64,000 nt of DNA from Bdellovibrionia bacterium (GCA_030427805.1 JAUICP010000001.1:496001-560000), one strand, 5' to 3'. Numbered from the stretch's first letter, positions 44,238 through 53,033 are shown. Program-made: numbers and translations. Notes: a model not told the origin generated them from the letters alone.

Positions 44238-45347
44238 ATGTTACATCAGTTTTATTTAGCGGTTCTTACGGCACTATTAATTTTATTTGGCCACAGTTTA
44301 TGGGCTCGACAATCTACCATTTTTAACTTGAATGGAGATCGTTCAGTTCTCCATATTGGTGAAGATGCAGACTTTGTAAAAGGTCTATTTGATGCACTAC
44401 CAAATTCTTTGACTGTTCAGCTTCTCTGTAAAGAAAGAAATGATGGAGACTGGAAAGGTGGCCCATATGAACCTGTAGCTTGTGGGAGCAATGATCTTTT
44501 TGGTGATCAATCTTATGATGATTCGAGAACAGGCGACCCTTTCTTTTTGTTGCGTAATTTTGGTATTTCCTCAGAAGAATACTATGCATTTCGCTCAGGG
44601 AATTACTCGAGTCTCGGGTATACACAGGGGAGTGCTGCGTCCCAAGTATTTCAGGCGATTACACAGTTAGGAACTAATAGTGGACTCTATAAGTGGAGAA
44701 TAAAGTATCACGAACTACCTGAAAGAGTAACTTACAAATTACCGGGCACTGGACCACACCTTCACTTGGGTCAGGCCTTTCCCAAAGGTGAGGAGATGCC
44801 GATTTTTTCCAGTGATAATGTTATCTCACTCGACATTCATACGGCGCTTTCTGTGCCAAGATATGTGAAGAGTTATAGTGATCCAGATTGGGAGCCTCAC
44901 TCTTCAGTAACTCTAGTTGCGAAGTTTGTAACTGAAATGCAGAACCAAGATAAAAACCAATCGTTTACTCTCAACATTTCTGCATTTTACGATGAATTTG
45001 ATAAAGATGACATAAAGGAGACCGTCGCAACTGATGGGACAAATACTTATTTGAGAACAAAATTTAGTCCCGACGCTACATTTGGAATCAACGTAGGTAC
45101 TCAAACAAAAAATAGTGCTTTTACGAACATCTCTAACTTTAGAATGTCTCTGAATAGGGAGAGCTTTTCTAACATGATTCAGGCCTATAACCTGGCTGTA
45201 CCTACGGAAGATCATTTAGCTACCAATGTGAATAAAATTAAGTTTACAGGTATTAGCTTACATAATGAGGCAACAAATCTTTACGGAAACGAAATAGAGA
45301 TTCAGGTATTTGTAAATTCATTGAGAGCTTTACTGATGACTGAGTAA
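44238..45347 (+). CDS. Secreted protein, unknown family
   Basis: 369 residues. A signal peptide (LAVLTALLILFGHSLWA) is followed by beta-rich sequence with mixed DNST content, including ISLDIHTALSVPRYVKS. No domain recognised. The start is supported by AAGGAGG seven bases upstream. It is followed by another secreted protein gene on the same strand with a 68-base gap; the two may be co-transcribed. Confidence 0.65.
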   Translation: MLHQFYLAVLTALLILFGHSLWARQSTIFNLNGDRSVLHIGEDADFVKGLFDALPNSLTVQLLCKERNDGDWKGGPYEPVACGSNDLFGDQSYDDSRTGDPFFLLRNFGISSEEYYAFRSGNYSSLGYTQGSAASQVFQAITQLGTNSGLYKWRIKYHELPERVTYKLPGTGPHLHLGQAFPKGEEMPIFSSDNVISLDIHTALSVPRYVKSYSDPDWEPHSSVTLVAKFVTEMQNQDKNQSFTLNISAFYDEFDKDDIKETVATDGTNTYLRTKFSPDATFGINVGTQTKNSAFTNISNFRMSLNRESFSNMIQAYNLAVPTEDHLATNVNKIKFTGISLHNEATNLYGNEIEIQVFVNSLRALLMTE

Positions 45348-45415
45348 TATTAAATTAAGAGATTTTTTATGATTTGGAAGGAGTGTATCTGGTTTAACGC
45401 TCATAGGAGTCCAAA

Positions 45416-46507
45416 ATGAGAAAAAATCTAAGCTTCAATCTTTGTCCGTTTTTTGCATTTATCGGATTAATTATTACCTTTTCGAACTTAGCGTTCGCAG
45501 GCATGCCAAATTTGGATAGTTTTTGCGTTGATAAAATTAAAGGAAACAACGTAAATGCGACAAATGGTCTTTATATGATCAATGGGGATCTATGTGCCAT
45601 CAATCCCAATGAAACTGGTGACCAAAATTCCAACTATGGTTTTCATTCAATCGGAGTTCCCCACAATTATTATGACGGAAATGGCAATGTGAGAACCTCA
45701 GGTAGTTACGCAATAAGAGGTGTTTGGGTACATCTAGGAGGATCAGCTGGCAAACCCTATGACCCAAATGGATCGAATCCAGAAAAATTTAAATCTCAGT
45801 TGTTTATGGATGAAATAATGCAACGTAGATATTTAGTCATCAAACTAGCTTACCCGAATGCTGCAGAAGAAACGACTGCCTACTTGTGTCCAGAAAATCA
45901 AGGAGGAAACGATTGTGCCGGTAAAGTAAGGAGAGAAAAACTTACGGGAATAAATTATTCAAATAAAATAAATATTGGATCGGCTCAGAGTATTGAACGA
46001 AGGCTCGATAAATTAATGGACTATTTGGTAAGTAATAATTTTATTAAAATGCCTTTAGGAAGTTACGTCAATGGATCTCCTGTCTATCCAGAAATTATTT
46101 TTAGCGGTCACTCAGAAGGTGCTAGTCAGGCAGCCTATATTGCGAAACATAGAGCTGGTGGTGTAAAGGCGTCATGCTACATCGCCGGAGCTTTTGACCC
46201 TCCGGATTCATCGAATAGTGACGCCGCTGATTGGATTGAATCATCTGTTCAAGAGTCTAATATTTGGAAGCAAGGAGCTTTACGCGTCGGTAATGATGAT
46301 AAAAATACTTTTTGGGAACTTGGTCACGATTTGTTGGGAGTCGCGCCTCAAAGAGAAGCTCCATCTTTAGTTTATCATGATAAGTGGGGAAACGAAATTA
46401 AGATCAACGGAGCTTACAGTGATGGCCATTTGGCTGCCATGGGTGCAAAGAATTTAGATTACTATCGCGAAAAAGCGTGTTTTAGCGATGGTGCTGGAAT
46501 CGAGTGA
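45416..46507 (+). CDS. Secreted alpha/beta-hydrolase-like protein
   Basis: 363 residues. The N-terminal signal (FAFIGLIITFSNLAFA) is followed by a chain with a nucleophile elbow GHSEGASQAAY (G-H-S-E-G) after a beta strand (EIIFSGHSEG), the form of the alpha/beta-hydrolase catalytic Ser. An acid could be D259-ish and the His in DGHLAAMGAK; not assigned with certainty. BPSS1187-like families are similar in style. AGGAG precedes the start. Substrate unknown. Confidence 0.7.
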   Translation: MRKNLSFNLCPFFAFIGLIITFSNLAFAGMPNLDSFCVDKIKGNNVNATNGLYMINGDLCAINPNETGDQNSNYGFHSIGVPHNYYDGNGNVRTSGSYAIRGVWVHLGGSAGKPYDPNGSNPEKFKSQLFMDEIMQRRYLVIKLAYPNAAEETTAYLCPENQGGNDCAGKVRREKLTGINYSNKINIGSAQSIERRLDKLMDYLVSNNFIKMPLGSYVNGSPVYPEIIFSGHSEGASQAAYIAKHRAGGVKASCYIAGAFDPPDSSNSDAADWIESSVQESNIWKQGALRVGNDDKNTFWELGHDLLGVAPQREAPSLVYHDKWGNEIKINGAYSDGHLAAMGAKNLDYYREKACFSDGAGIE

Positions 46508-46544
46508 AAAAAGTCAGGTTGACTTCAAAATTCACTTGATTGCC

Positions 46545-47348
46545 TTAAGCCTCAAAAAAATCGATGAGGAGGCAGTGAACCTCCTCTTCATTTGAGTCCT
46601 TCACTGTGGCACTGACATTTTGAATCGCGGCCTTCAATGAATCCAAAACCTCTGGGATATCTTTTTTGGCAATACTTAAAGGGGCTGTGAAGTGGAGATG
46701 TCTTTCGTCAGAGGTACTAAAGTTTTCGATGGCCTTAATATGCCAGTTTGAATGGTGCTGTCTAAAAAATGGCGAGTCTTTGCTCACGTGGGTGCTCTTT
46801 GCTCCCATTTCAAATTGGTTTTGCTTTTTCACACAAAGGCCAGCCGACACTAAAAAATCCAGAACATCTTTTATTTCTGCAAGTGGTTTTTGCAGATGCT
46901 CAGAAATGGCTTTGGCACTTTGATATTTTTTAATTCCGGTCAAGAGTCGTACCTGGGAGTAAATGGGGTCCGAGTAAAAAATAGCCTGGTCAATGCTATC
47001 GAGAACCTGGTGATCGGAAACATAGTTTGATAGCTTTTTGGCTTCTTTTTGTAGGTTCTTTAATCGACTCGCGAAAAAATCTTTAGTTTCATAGGATGCA
47101 CTTCGCTCTTTTTGCACCAAGTTCATAAAGTACTCAGTTTGCAAGTTATTAAATTTTAAGAGCTTTGCGATCTGAAGGGCATGATCAATCGACAGGTGTT
47201 TATCGCCCTTAAAGACCTGGCTGATAAATGTACTGTTCACATTTAAATGTTCGGCCAGGCGTGCGTAGGGACCACGACCCAGAAGCTTCGTTTGAGACAC
47301 TAAATCGAGAACAAATTCTTTGTAGTCTGCGTACTCGAAGAGATTCAC
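46545..47348 (-). CDS. TIGR02147-family regulatory protein
   Basis: 267 residues. The N-terminal half is a helix-turn-helix-like segment (GRGPYARLAEHLNVNSTFISQVFKGDKHLSIDHALQIAKLL, shortened) followed by a C-terminal half of the DUF4423 type, matching TIGR02147, a family abundant in Bdellovibrio and Fibrobacter. It begins with GTG at 47348, preceded by AGGAG. It is divergent from the secreted-protein genes starting at 47564, with two palindromes between, so it probably controls them. Confidence 0.85.
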   Translation of the reverse strand: MNLFEYADYKEFVLDLVSQTKLLGRGPYARLAEHLNVNSTFISQVFKGDKHLSIDHALQIAKLLKFNNLQTEYFMNLVQKERSASYETKDFFASRLKNLQKEAKKLSNYVSDHQVLDSIDQAIFYSDPIYSQVRLLTGIKKYQSAKAISEHLQKPLAEIKDVLDFLVSAGLCVKKQNQFEMGAKSTHVSKDSPFFRQHHSNWHIKAIENFSTSDERHLHFTAPLSIAKKDIPEVLDSLKAAIQNVSATVKDSNEEEVHCLLIDFFEA

Positions 47349-47368
47349 GTTTTGCTCCTATTAGGTGA

Positions 47369-47378
47369 GGGGGGGGGG
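47369..47378. repeat. Ten-base G homopolymer in the leader of the TIGR02147 gene
   Basis: A run of ten G (ten C on the coding strand of the regulator), 20 bases upstream of its start codon and between it and the palindromes. Such runs slip in replication and can vary gene expression; see findings. Confidence 0.75.
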
Positions 47379-47404
47379 ATCTGGCAGCCTCGTTTGCCCC
47401 TAAA

Positions 47405-47498
47405 TATTTACTATTTAGTAAATAAACAGCCCCTGTTTTTCAGCAAAAAAGCCTATTAAGGGCAATAAGTATTTACTAATAAGTAAAAACAACAGGGG
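47405..47498. promoter_or_regulatory. Paired palindromic operators in the divergent region
   Basis: Site 1, 47405-47424: TATTTACT-ATTT-AGTAAATA, perfect arms. Site 2, 47472-47487: TTTACT-AATA-AGTAAA. Both share TTTACT-N4-AGTAAA. Between them are CCCCTGTT (47430-47437) and AACAGGGG (47491-47498), an 8-base inverted pair. The region lies between the TIGR02147 gene and the secreted-protein genes and may bind the regulator or form hairpins. Confidence 0.7.
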
Positions 47499-47563
47499 TG
47501 ATCTCTAATCAGGATCGCCTAAAACCAAGGGGCCGATTCATTGGCTCTCAAAGAGGAGGAAGA

Positions 47564-48031
47564 ATGATTAATAAAATACTCGCTTCACTTGTGTTGTCAG
47601 TCGGATTCATCACAGGATCTTTAGCTCAAGCTGGCCAAGCGGACTCGGGTCAGACAAGAGTTCACTCGTTTAAATTAGCCGGAAAAGCAGCCCAGCAAAT
47701 TATGGCTCTTGGGTCTTTAAAAACAATCGAATGTGTCGACCATAGTTTTCGCAATCCCGACACGGATCAAATGATGGATGCTCCCTATTGCAAACTCAAA
47801 GGGGTCGTTTTCGATGTTCAGCCTGTTTATTGGTTTCCTCGGGAGCATGTCGGGAAAATTCAGGTCGAATTTGACGGTCCTTCGGCCAATGAGTTGGTCC
47901 AAAGGGGGCTTCACATTCTTGGAGAGGGTGGCACCCATATCTCCTGCTCTCAATATGCATGGGCGCCTGGAACGGGCCACTGCACAGCCATTATCGAAAT
48001 GGTGGATGAAATTCACACCCAAGAAGATTAG
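47564..48031 (+). CDS. Secreted protein of a tandem paralogue pair (short)
   Basis: 155 residues with signal peptide MINKILASLVLSVGFITGSLA. Mature residues share with the next gene: a K/R-L-A/S-G-x-A-A start, two Cys around a YC(K/D)L segment, a V-x-W-F-P strand, GPSANELVQRGL and SCSQYAWAPGTGHC. The start has AGAGGAGGAAGA just upstream. The earlier frame to 47498 is not needed. Function unknown; likely disulphide-bonded and periplasmic. Confidence 0.75.
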   Translation: MINKILASLVLSVGFITGSLAQAGQADSGQTRVHSFKLAGKAAQQIMALGSLKTIECVDHSFRNPDTDQMMDAPYCKLKGVVFDVQPVYWFPREHVGKIQVEFDGPSANELVQRGLHILGEGGTHISCSQYAWAPGTGHCTAIIEMVDEIHTQED

Positions 48032-48087
48032 TTTGCGGGATGAATCTATTTAATATATCTAAACGAAGTGCACGGATTGGGGAGAGT

Positions 48088-48951
48088 ATGAAATTTTTAC
48101 TGAATCTTTTAGCTCTAGTCGCGACAGTTTCATTGGTGTTTTCCGCCAAAGCTCAAGAGCTTCAACCCAGTGATGTTGAAATTCTCCCTCTTCCCTCCCG
48201 TGGGGGAATGGATAGTGGCGGTGGAGATCCCTATGTTATGGATTTTCAAAATAAAGCTCTGCAGTTTTCAAGACTCCTCCGTCAGTTTCCAGTGAGTGGG
48301 CTCGATGCCAATGAACTCGCCGAAGATATCATCGCCGAGAAAACTCAGATTACTTCAAAAGACCAAGTCATGGTCGATGGAGTACAAAAGTGTGCAAAGT
48401 TTGATCGAGTTCATAGAGCGATTGAGATTGCCCGAAGCTGTTGGCTGAGAATGGATACCTATTATAAAGTCATCACCATTTGTCATGAGTTTCGCGGTAT
48501 TTATGGGCACAGCGATTACAACGAAAATTCCGAGTGTCGAAAACTTCCGCGCTTGAATGTGATGCGTGCTCTTGAGCCCGAGTACAAACTCTATAAACTT
48601 CGCATTAGTGGTTTAGCGGCTGAGGAGTTGGCAAACATCCAGGAGCCTGAAAGCCCCTTTTCTTGCACCCGAAATAAAATCAACAACCCAACTTCTGATA
48701 AAGAGGTCTTTACCTACTTTTGCGATCTCGAGGCGAAAGTGGATAAGGCGGGCCCGGTCGAGTGGTTTCCAAAGTACCTGCTCTACCATTCACAAATTGA
48801 TATTACTGGACCAACCGCAGACTATCTTGTGCAAAAAGGTTTGAGTCGAACGCCCTTGATGAATCAGTTTCACTTTGTCTCTTGTTCGACCTACGCTTGG
48901 GATCAAGATTCTGGTCATTGCAGTATTACGATGCGCTCCCACGCTTGGTAG
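48088..48951 (+). CDS. Secreted protein, paralogue of the preceding gene with N-terminal addition
   Basis: 287 residues with a signal peptide (LNLLALVATVSLVFSAKAQ). Residues 1-150 are unique, Cys-containing, with SGGGDPYVMDFQ. Residues 175-285 match the 155-residue neighbour: AGPVEWFPKYLL, GPTADYLVQKGL and SCSTYAWDQDSGHC. So the pair is a tandem duplication with added sequence. GGGGAGA precedes the start. Function unknown. Confidence 0.75.
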   Translation: MKFLLNLLALVATVSLVFSAKAQELQPSDVEILPLPSRGGMDSGGGDPYVMDFQNKALQFSRLLRQFPVSGLDANELAEDIIAEKTQITSKDQVMVDGVQKCAKFDRVHRAIEIARSCWLRMDTYYKVITICHEFRGIYGHSDYNENSECRKLPRLNVMRALEPEYKLYKLRISGLAAEELANIQEPESPFSCTRNKINNPTSDKEVFTYFCDLEAKVDKAGPVEWFPKYLLYHSQIDITGPTADYLVQKGLSRTPLMNQFHFVSCSTYAWDQDSGHCSITMRSHAW

Positions 48952-49027
48952 CTTCTAGTCATAAGTCACGTACTCTATTGATAAAATTCCCCATAGAATT
49001 GAACTAATCGATATCAGGGGGGCCCTA

Positions 49028-49591
49028 TTGAAGACTGTTTTGTTAATTGCTGGCATTTTGTTTTTTAGTTCGACCCTAATGGCACGATCAGCACCGGCAG
49101 ATAAAGAACTTTTCGCGGCGGCAAAAGCTATCGAAAAAAAGATTCCTAAGGTGCGTATCCTGCGAACGGTTAAATGTGAAATTTCCAGCATGAAATTGAA
49201 AGCTATTGGCCTGATTACCCTTGATTTGAGTAAAAAAGAAGCCAAAGAGGGGCTTGCGGCCCACATATTCTACGGTACAGGAGATAAGGCTAAGGTTGTC
49301 GAACTGAAAGAATATCGAGAGGGTTCTGATATGCCATCGACCCTTGCAATCTTTTGGGATCAAGAATCAAAAAATTTAAAGGACTTTGAGATGGTTTGTG
49401 ATACCCCAGGCCGCAAGGGCGGCAATATTTTTGATGGATATGAGGTCGGAAGCTTCAAGAAATCAAAAGAGTACAAAACTCCACAAATTTGTATTCAAAC
49501 AGATAATATGTATACCAACTTCAGCTGTTTTAATTTCAATCTAAAAAGCAAAAAGATCGAGTTGAGTCATGTTCAAGAATTTGCAGATTAA
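49028..49591 (+). CDS. Secreted protein, unknown
   Basis: 187 residues starting with TTG; AGGGGGG lies about 7 bases upstream. The signal peptide is VLLIAGILFFSSTLMA. The mature part is Lys-rich with four Cys and no recognised domain. Its end overlaps the next gene's longer frame; I take the next gene from the ATG at 49593. Co-transcribed with it. Confidence 0.65.
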   Translation: MKTVLLIAGILFFSSTLMARSAPADKELFAAAKAIEKKIPKVRILRTVKCEISSMKLKAIGLITLDLSKKEAKEGLAAHIFYGTGDKAKVVELKEYREGSDMPSTLAIFWDQESKNLKDFEMVCDTPGRKGGNIFDGYEVGSFKKSKEYKTPQICIQTDNMYTNFSCFNFNLKSKKIELSHVQEFAD

Positions 49592-49592
49592 T

Positions 49593-50342
49593 ATGTTTTA
49601 CCCAAAACACTTCATTTCATTTTCGTTTCTCATACTTTTTATAGTTCCGAGCATTTCTTGGGCCGACCAATGTGCATGGAATAGCGAAAAGGTGGCCAAA
49701 GAAGCATTAAAAGTACTTGGTCCCCATAAACATTACTTAGATTATTGTGAGCCTTGCGGGCAAAAAGAACCCAAAAAGATTTATATAAAGTCGGTCAATA
49801 TGGGGCCAGCTAAAATGGGCGATGAGATTCAAGATGGATACTTCGAGGTTTCCATTAACGGAGCGGCTAAAGACATCGCTTATGTTTTTGTGCGCAAAAA
49901 AGGGACTGAAAATGAGTGGCAAAATCTAGGGGATCTCGCCAAATGCAGAGATCAATCAATTTCGGGAACTATTGAAGAAGTCGCCTATCCGGCTAAAAAG
50001 AGCCCCGTCGAACAAAAACAAGAAAAAACCAAGAATTACGTTGGCACCTTTGAGAATAAGAAAAACCAAGTAAAGATCGTTTTAAAGCGACAAAAACTAC
50101 ACGGCCCAGACTGGCTAAAAATTAATATCGGAATTATTTCGTCTGAGTGGGGAGATAGTCGTGGAGGAATGGTTGGATATCTGCAATTCAATCATAAGAA
50201 ACCCACCTACTTTTCGGCCTTCGATAAGTGCGCCTTCTTTATGGAATATGAACCGGCTAAAAATGGTATCGGAGTTCGCGCAAATAAAGAATGCGGATCT
50301 TCTTTAAAAGATAAATTGACCGGATTTTATAAAAAGAAATAA
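49593..50342 (+). CDS. Secreted protein, unknown
   Basis: 249 residues with signal peptide FISFSFLILFIVPSISWA. The mature start DQCAWNSEKVAKEAL and YCEPCGQKEPKK have Cys pairs, and the C-terminus ends with basic residues. No family. The ATG at 49593 is two bases after the upstream stop; the longer start at 49569 is possible. A terminator follows at once. Confidence 0.65.
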   Translation: MFYPKHFISFSFLILFIVPSISWADQCAWNSEKVAKEALKVLGPHKHYLDYCEPCGQKEPKKIYIKSVNMGPAKMGDEIQDGYFEVSINGAAKDIAYVFVRKKGTENEWQNLGDLAKCRDQSISGTIEEVAYPAKKSPVEQKQEKTKNYVGTFENKKNQVKIVLKRQKLHGPDWLKINIGIISSEWGDSRGGMVGYLQFNHKKPTYFSAFDKCAFFMEYEPAKNGIGVRANKECGSSLKDKLTGFYKKK

Positions 50343-50369
50343 GGTCAGGCTCACTGACCTTAATCTTTT
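50341..50369. terminator. Convergent terminator between two genes
   Basis: AAGGTCAG-gctca-CTGACCTT, perfect 8-base stem overlapping the stop of the secreted-protein gene, with T-rich sequence on both sides, so it can stop transcription from both directions. Confidence 0.85.
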
Positions 50370-51138
50370 AGATATTGACCTGAGTAAAGCCAAAGATGCC
50401 ATTGACTTGGCCCTGTGATTCGGAGGCATCTTGGCCATTGACAGTAAAACTTATTGAGCTTTCACTTCCGGTAGTCGTCCAATCCATGGCGAAGTTCATG
50501 ACCTGACCACCTTTTGTAACAGCGCCATTGAGAGAAACCGAAAAGGATTCACCTTGGGTTCCGGTCATGACTGAGACGACCTTGAGATTAAAGCTTTCTC
50601 CGCTTTGGGTAACAATATCGCAACTCATATTAATTTGAATTCTGAAAGTCGAGCCTTGATTGGCTACAAAATCTCCAGAACATAGGCTTGATTTTACGGA
50701 ACTCAATGATTCGAGACTAGGGTCATCAATGGAAAAACTAGAGCTTACAGTACCGGTGATAACATTGTTGCTGTAGTTTACAGTCGTTAACTTTGAATAT
50801 GTGATTCCACAATCTTCTCCCGGACTATCAACAATTTCGATTTGTTCGGATGTATCCGTATCTGTTAATTGAACTATGCAGTTTTCTAGAAGTTGATTGA
50901 GACTGGCTTCTCCGGTATCTGAAATCGATCCTTCGAAGTCAGTTTCTTGCTCAATTTTACTTAAAGTTGATAGACCATCACTGTACTCTACGAGAAGATT
51001 CTGTCCTTCTTCAAAACTAGTGTTTGCGACCGGGAGATTGAGGCCAAATCCCAGGCTATTGTTATCAGAGTCACTACCACAAGCAGTTAGAGCCATAAGA
51101 GGTATAGAGATAAGAATTCTAAAAATAGTACGTTCCAC
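50368..51138 (-). CDS. Lipoprotein, unknown
   Basis: 256 residues. Signal ends LMALTACGSDSDNN (lipobox LTAC). The mature part is acidic, Ser-rich and beta-like, with three or four Cys (CIVQLTD, EDCGITYS, LCSGDF, MSCDIVT). The start is GTG at 51138 because AGGAGG lies six bases ahead; the ATG at 51156 would sit on that site. No family recognised. It is divergent from the cytochrome-like gene. Confidence 0.75.
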   Translation of the reverse strand: MERTIFRILISIPLMALTACGSDSDNNSLGFGLNLPVANTSFEEGQNLLVEYSDGLSTLSKIEQETDFEGSISDTGEASLNQLLENCIVQLTDTDTSEQIEIVDSPGEDCGITYSKLTTVNYSNNVITGTVSSSFSIDDPSLESLSSVKSSLCSGDFVANQGSTFRIQINMSCDIVTQSGESFNLKVVSVMTGTQGESFSVSLNGAVTKGGQVMNFAMDWTTTGSESSISFTVNGQDASESQGQVNGIFGFTQVNI

Positions 51139-51419
51139 AGAGATCCTCCTGAGCATTAGTTACACATATATGCAGCGAATTTTATGCCGGATGAGGGGAG
51201 CCAGGGAGCCCTTCGGACGTCTAATTTATTAAACTGCTAAAAATCTACACAAAACAAAGTGAATTCACTCTCATTTTGATATTCACAAATCATTACTCAG
51301 TACATTGAAGTGAATTTGATATATGCCACTTCGATTTGGATAATGCCAAGAAATCATAACATAATATTTCGAACCAAATGTTCATTCGTTTCGTCTAACT
51401 AAAAACAGAGGAGAGGATA

Positions 51420-51809
51420 ATGAGTGCACGTTTGCTAATGGCATCGCTATGCCTAGTATTACTAGCCGCCTGTGAAGAGGCTTCCGAATCTACCATTGGT
51501 TCTACCGATTCTAAGGTACAAGAAGTCTGTGGAACTGAAGAAACCTATTCGAATCCCGCAACTTTTTGCCAAATACAGCAGGCTTTACTCATACCTAAAT
51601 GTTTGCGTTGCCATGATGGTGGTCAACGCTCCATTGGTGATGCCGAATACGATGAATTTATGGATAGTGATTGGGTCGTACCTGGAGATTCTGATTCGAG
51701 TATTATGTTTATTCGAATGGTGAATGGTAATATCACAGATACTGTCATCACGGACGAAGAAATCGATGCAGTGGAGTCATGGATTCTCGATGGTGCTCAG
51801 GATAACTAA
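51420..51809 (+). CDS. Monohaem c-type cytochrome-like lipoprotein
   Basis: 129 residues. Signal LVLLAACEE (lipobox LAAC); one haem-binding CLRCH in LLIPKCLRCHDGGQ; the end has PGDSDSSIMFIRM and DEEIDAVESWILDGA, as in planctomycete-type cytochrome c and other small haem domains. It could pass electrons or act in sensing. No partner gene adjacent. Confidence 0.85.
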   Translation: MSARLLMASLCLVLLAACEEASESTIGSTDSKVQEVCGTEETYSNPATFCQIQQALLIPKCLRCHDGGQRSIGDAEYDEFMDSDWVVPGDSDSSIMFIRMVNGNITDTVITDEEIDAVESWILDGAQDN

Positions 51810-51880
51810 AAAACTTAGTATTTTCGCTAAAAGCCGGAAAACTATTTGTTTTGCGGCTTATTCTTTAGATAATCAACCCT

Positions 51881-52336
51881 ATGAAGAATATTTTTATATT
51901 TACATTGAGTGTGCTTTCCTCGCTGGTTGCTTTCGCCGATGATGGGGTGACCGAAGAACCTCTGTTGAAAGAAAAGGTGCAAGAAACCGAAACGATCTAT
52001 GCCAACCAGCCTGATGAAGAAATAACGGGTGTGAGTATTTGCCTGAATAGGGTGATTAACAAAACCCTTCTCGATGAAAACTGGAAGACTCAGCAAAAAA
52101 TTCAAATCGATGGCGGACCTAAAATTGACTTTACCGGAATGCCAAAGATCGTCGCGAAAGATTTAGATCCCAAAAAAAGAGTAAGAATTAAAATTACCAA
52201 CGGTCCAGAGCTTGTCACAGCATGGTGGCAAAGGTTCGAAGTTGGAGTCGCAATGATTAAAATTCAATTTAAACCGGGAACTTGGCAGGCAAAACCTTAC
52301 GGCCCAGGGGCGAAGTGTGATGGAGAAATGCCCTAG
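51881..52336 (+). CDS. Secreted protein, unknown
   Basis: 151 residues with signal MKNIFIFTLSVLSSLVAFA. The mature part is mixed alpha/beta with two Cys (SICLNR and AKCDGEMP). No domain recognised. It follows the haem lipoprotein gene with a 71-base gap, same strand. Confidence 0.65.
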   Translation: MKNIFIFTLSVLSSLVAFADDGVTEEPLLKEKVQETETIYANQPDEEITGVSICLNRVINKTLLDENWKTQQKIQIDGGPKIDFTGMPKIVAKDLDPKKRVRIKITNGPELVTAWWQRFEVGVAMIKIQFKPGTWQAKPYGPGAKCDGEMP

Positions 52337-52378
52337 CTGTTTTCTTTATAAATCAGTGAGATTTTTTTGGGGATACCA

Positions 52379-52407
52379 AATAAAAAAAGGCCAGTCAGAA
52401 ACTGGCC
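52379..52407 (-). terminator. Terminator of the Cys-repeat gene
   Basis: GGCCAGT-N5-ACTGGCC stem followed on the minus strand by seven T, 70 bases after the stop codon of the repeat gene. Confidence 0.8.
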
Positions 52408-52475
52408 ATATCGTCTTAACCTTTTAGAAAAATACGTCTTAACCTCTTAAAAATATTTTTCTCAAATAATTAGTT

Positions 52476-53033
52476 TTATTTACCTCTACATGCCGCCGTC
52501 CAAGGAGTGCTTTCGCAGCGAGCCTCTGAGCCTTCACACTCAGAGATCCAAGGTGTCCGCTGGCAGTTGGCTTCAGAGCTTTTACACTCGGCAATCCAAG
52601 GAGTTCGTTGGCAATTGGCCTCTGAACCTTTACATTCGGCGATCCAAGGAGTTCGTTCGCAGTTGGCCTCGGAGCTTTTACACTCGGCAATCCAAGGAGT
52701 TCGTTGGCAATTGGCCTCTGAACCTTTACATTCGGCGATCCAAGGAGTTCGTTCGCAGTTTGCTTCGGAACCTTTGCATTCAGCCACCCATGAGTTGTTC
52801 TTACAATAAGCTTCAGAACCTTTGCACTCAGAAGTCCATGCGTGATCTTTACAGTAGGCTTCACTCGCCTCGGCTCGTCTCTTTAAAAAACTCACCTCAA
52901 CATGACTCATAGATAGAGCCGTTTTTAGAGCGCTCGCTTGAGAGGCATTTAACGGACGAAACCTACTTTCTTCAGCAAAAGAATTTTGCACAAAAGAAAA
53001 TACTAATAACAATGAAACAAAGAAAACCCTCAT
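52476..53033 (-). CDS. Secreted protein made of eight Cys-pair repeats
   Basis: 185 residues. The signal peptide is FFVSLLLVFSFVQNSFA. After a 35-residue helical start come eight tandem 16-residue units (58-185), consensus E-A-N-C-x-R-T-P-W-I-A-E-C-K-(G/S)-S, each with two Cys and one Trp. The Cys at unit positions 4 and 13 could form disulphides within or between units, giving a solenoid-like or cell-surface structure. The start has AGGGG seven bases upstream. It has no relatives I recognise. Confidence 0.85.
   Translation of the reverse strand: MRVFFVSLLLVFSFVQNSFAEESRFRPLNASQASALKTALSMSHVEVSFLKRRAEASEAYCKDHAWTSECKGSEAYCKNNSWVAECKGSEANCERTPWIAECKGSEANCQRTPWIAECKSSEANCERTPWIAECKGSEANCQRTPWIAECKSSEANCQRTPWISECEGSEARCESTPWTAACRGK
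52479..52862 (-). repeat. Eight tandem 48-bp repeats inside a gene
   Basis: 384 bases, eight copies of 48 bp. Inner copies alternate between two near-identical versions, giving a 96-bp higher-order unit repeated at least twice, while the end copies have diverged. Because 48 is a multiple of three, unit gain or loss keeps the frame. Confidence 0.9.

Noticed and set aside
52479-52862. CRISPR-like array
   Set aside because: The units are contiguous with no unique spacers and encode a protein.
52490-52912. Plus-strand open frames over the 48-bp repeats
   Set aside because: Because each unit is a multiple of three, other frames remain open; they lack a signal peptide and ribosome site, while the minus frame has both.
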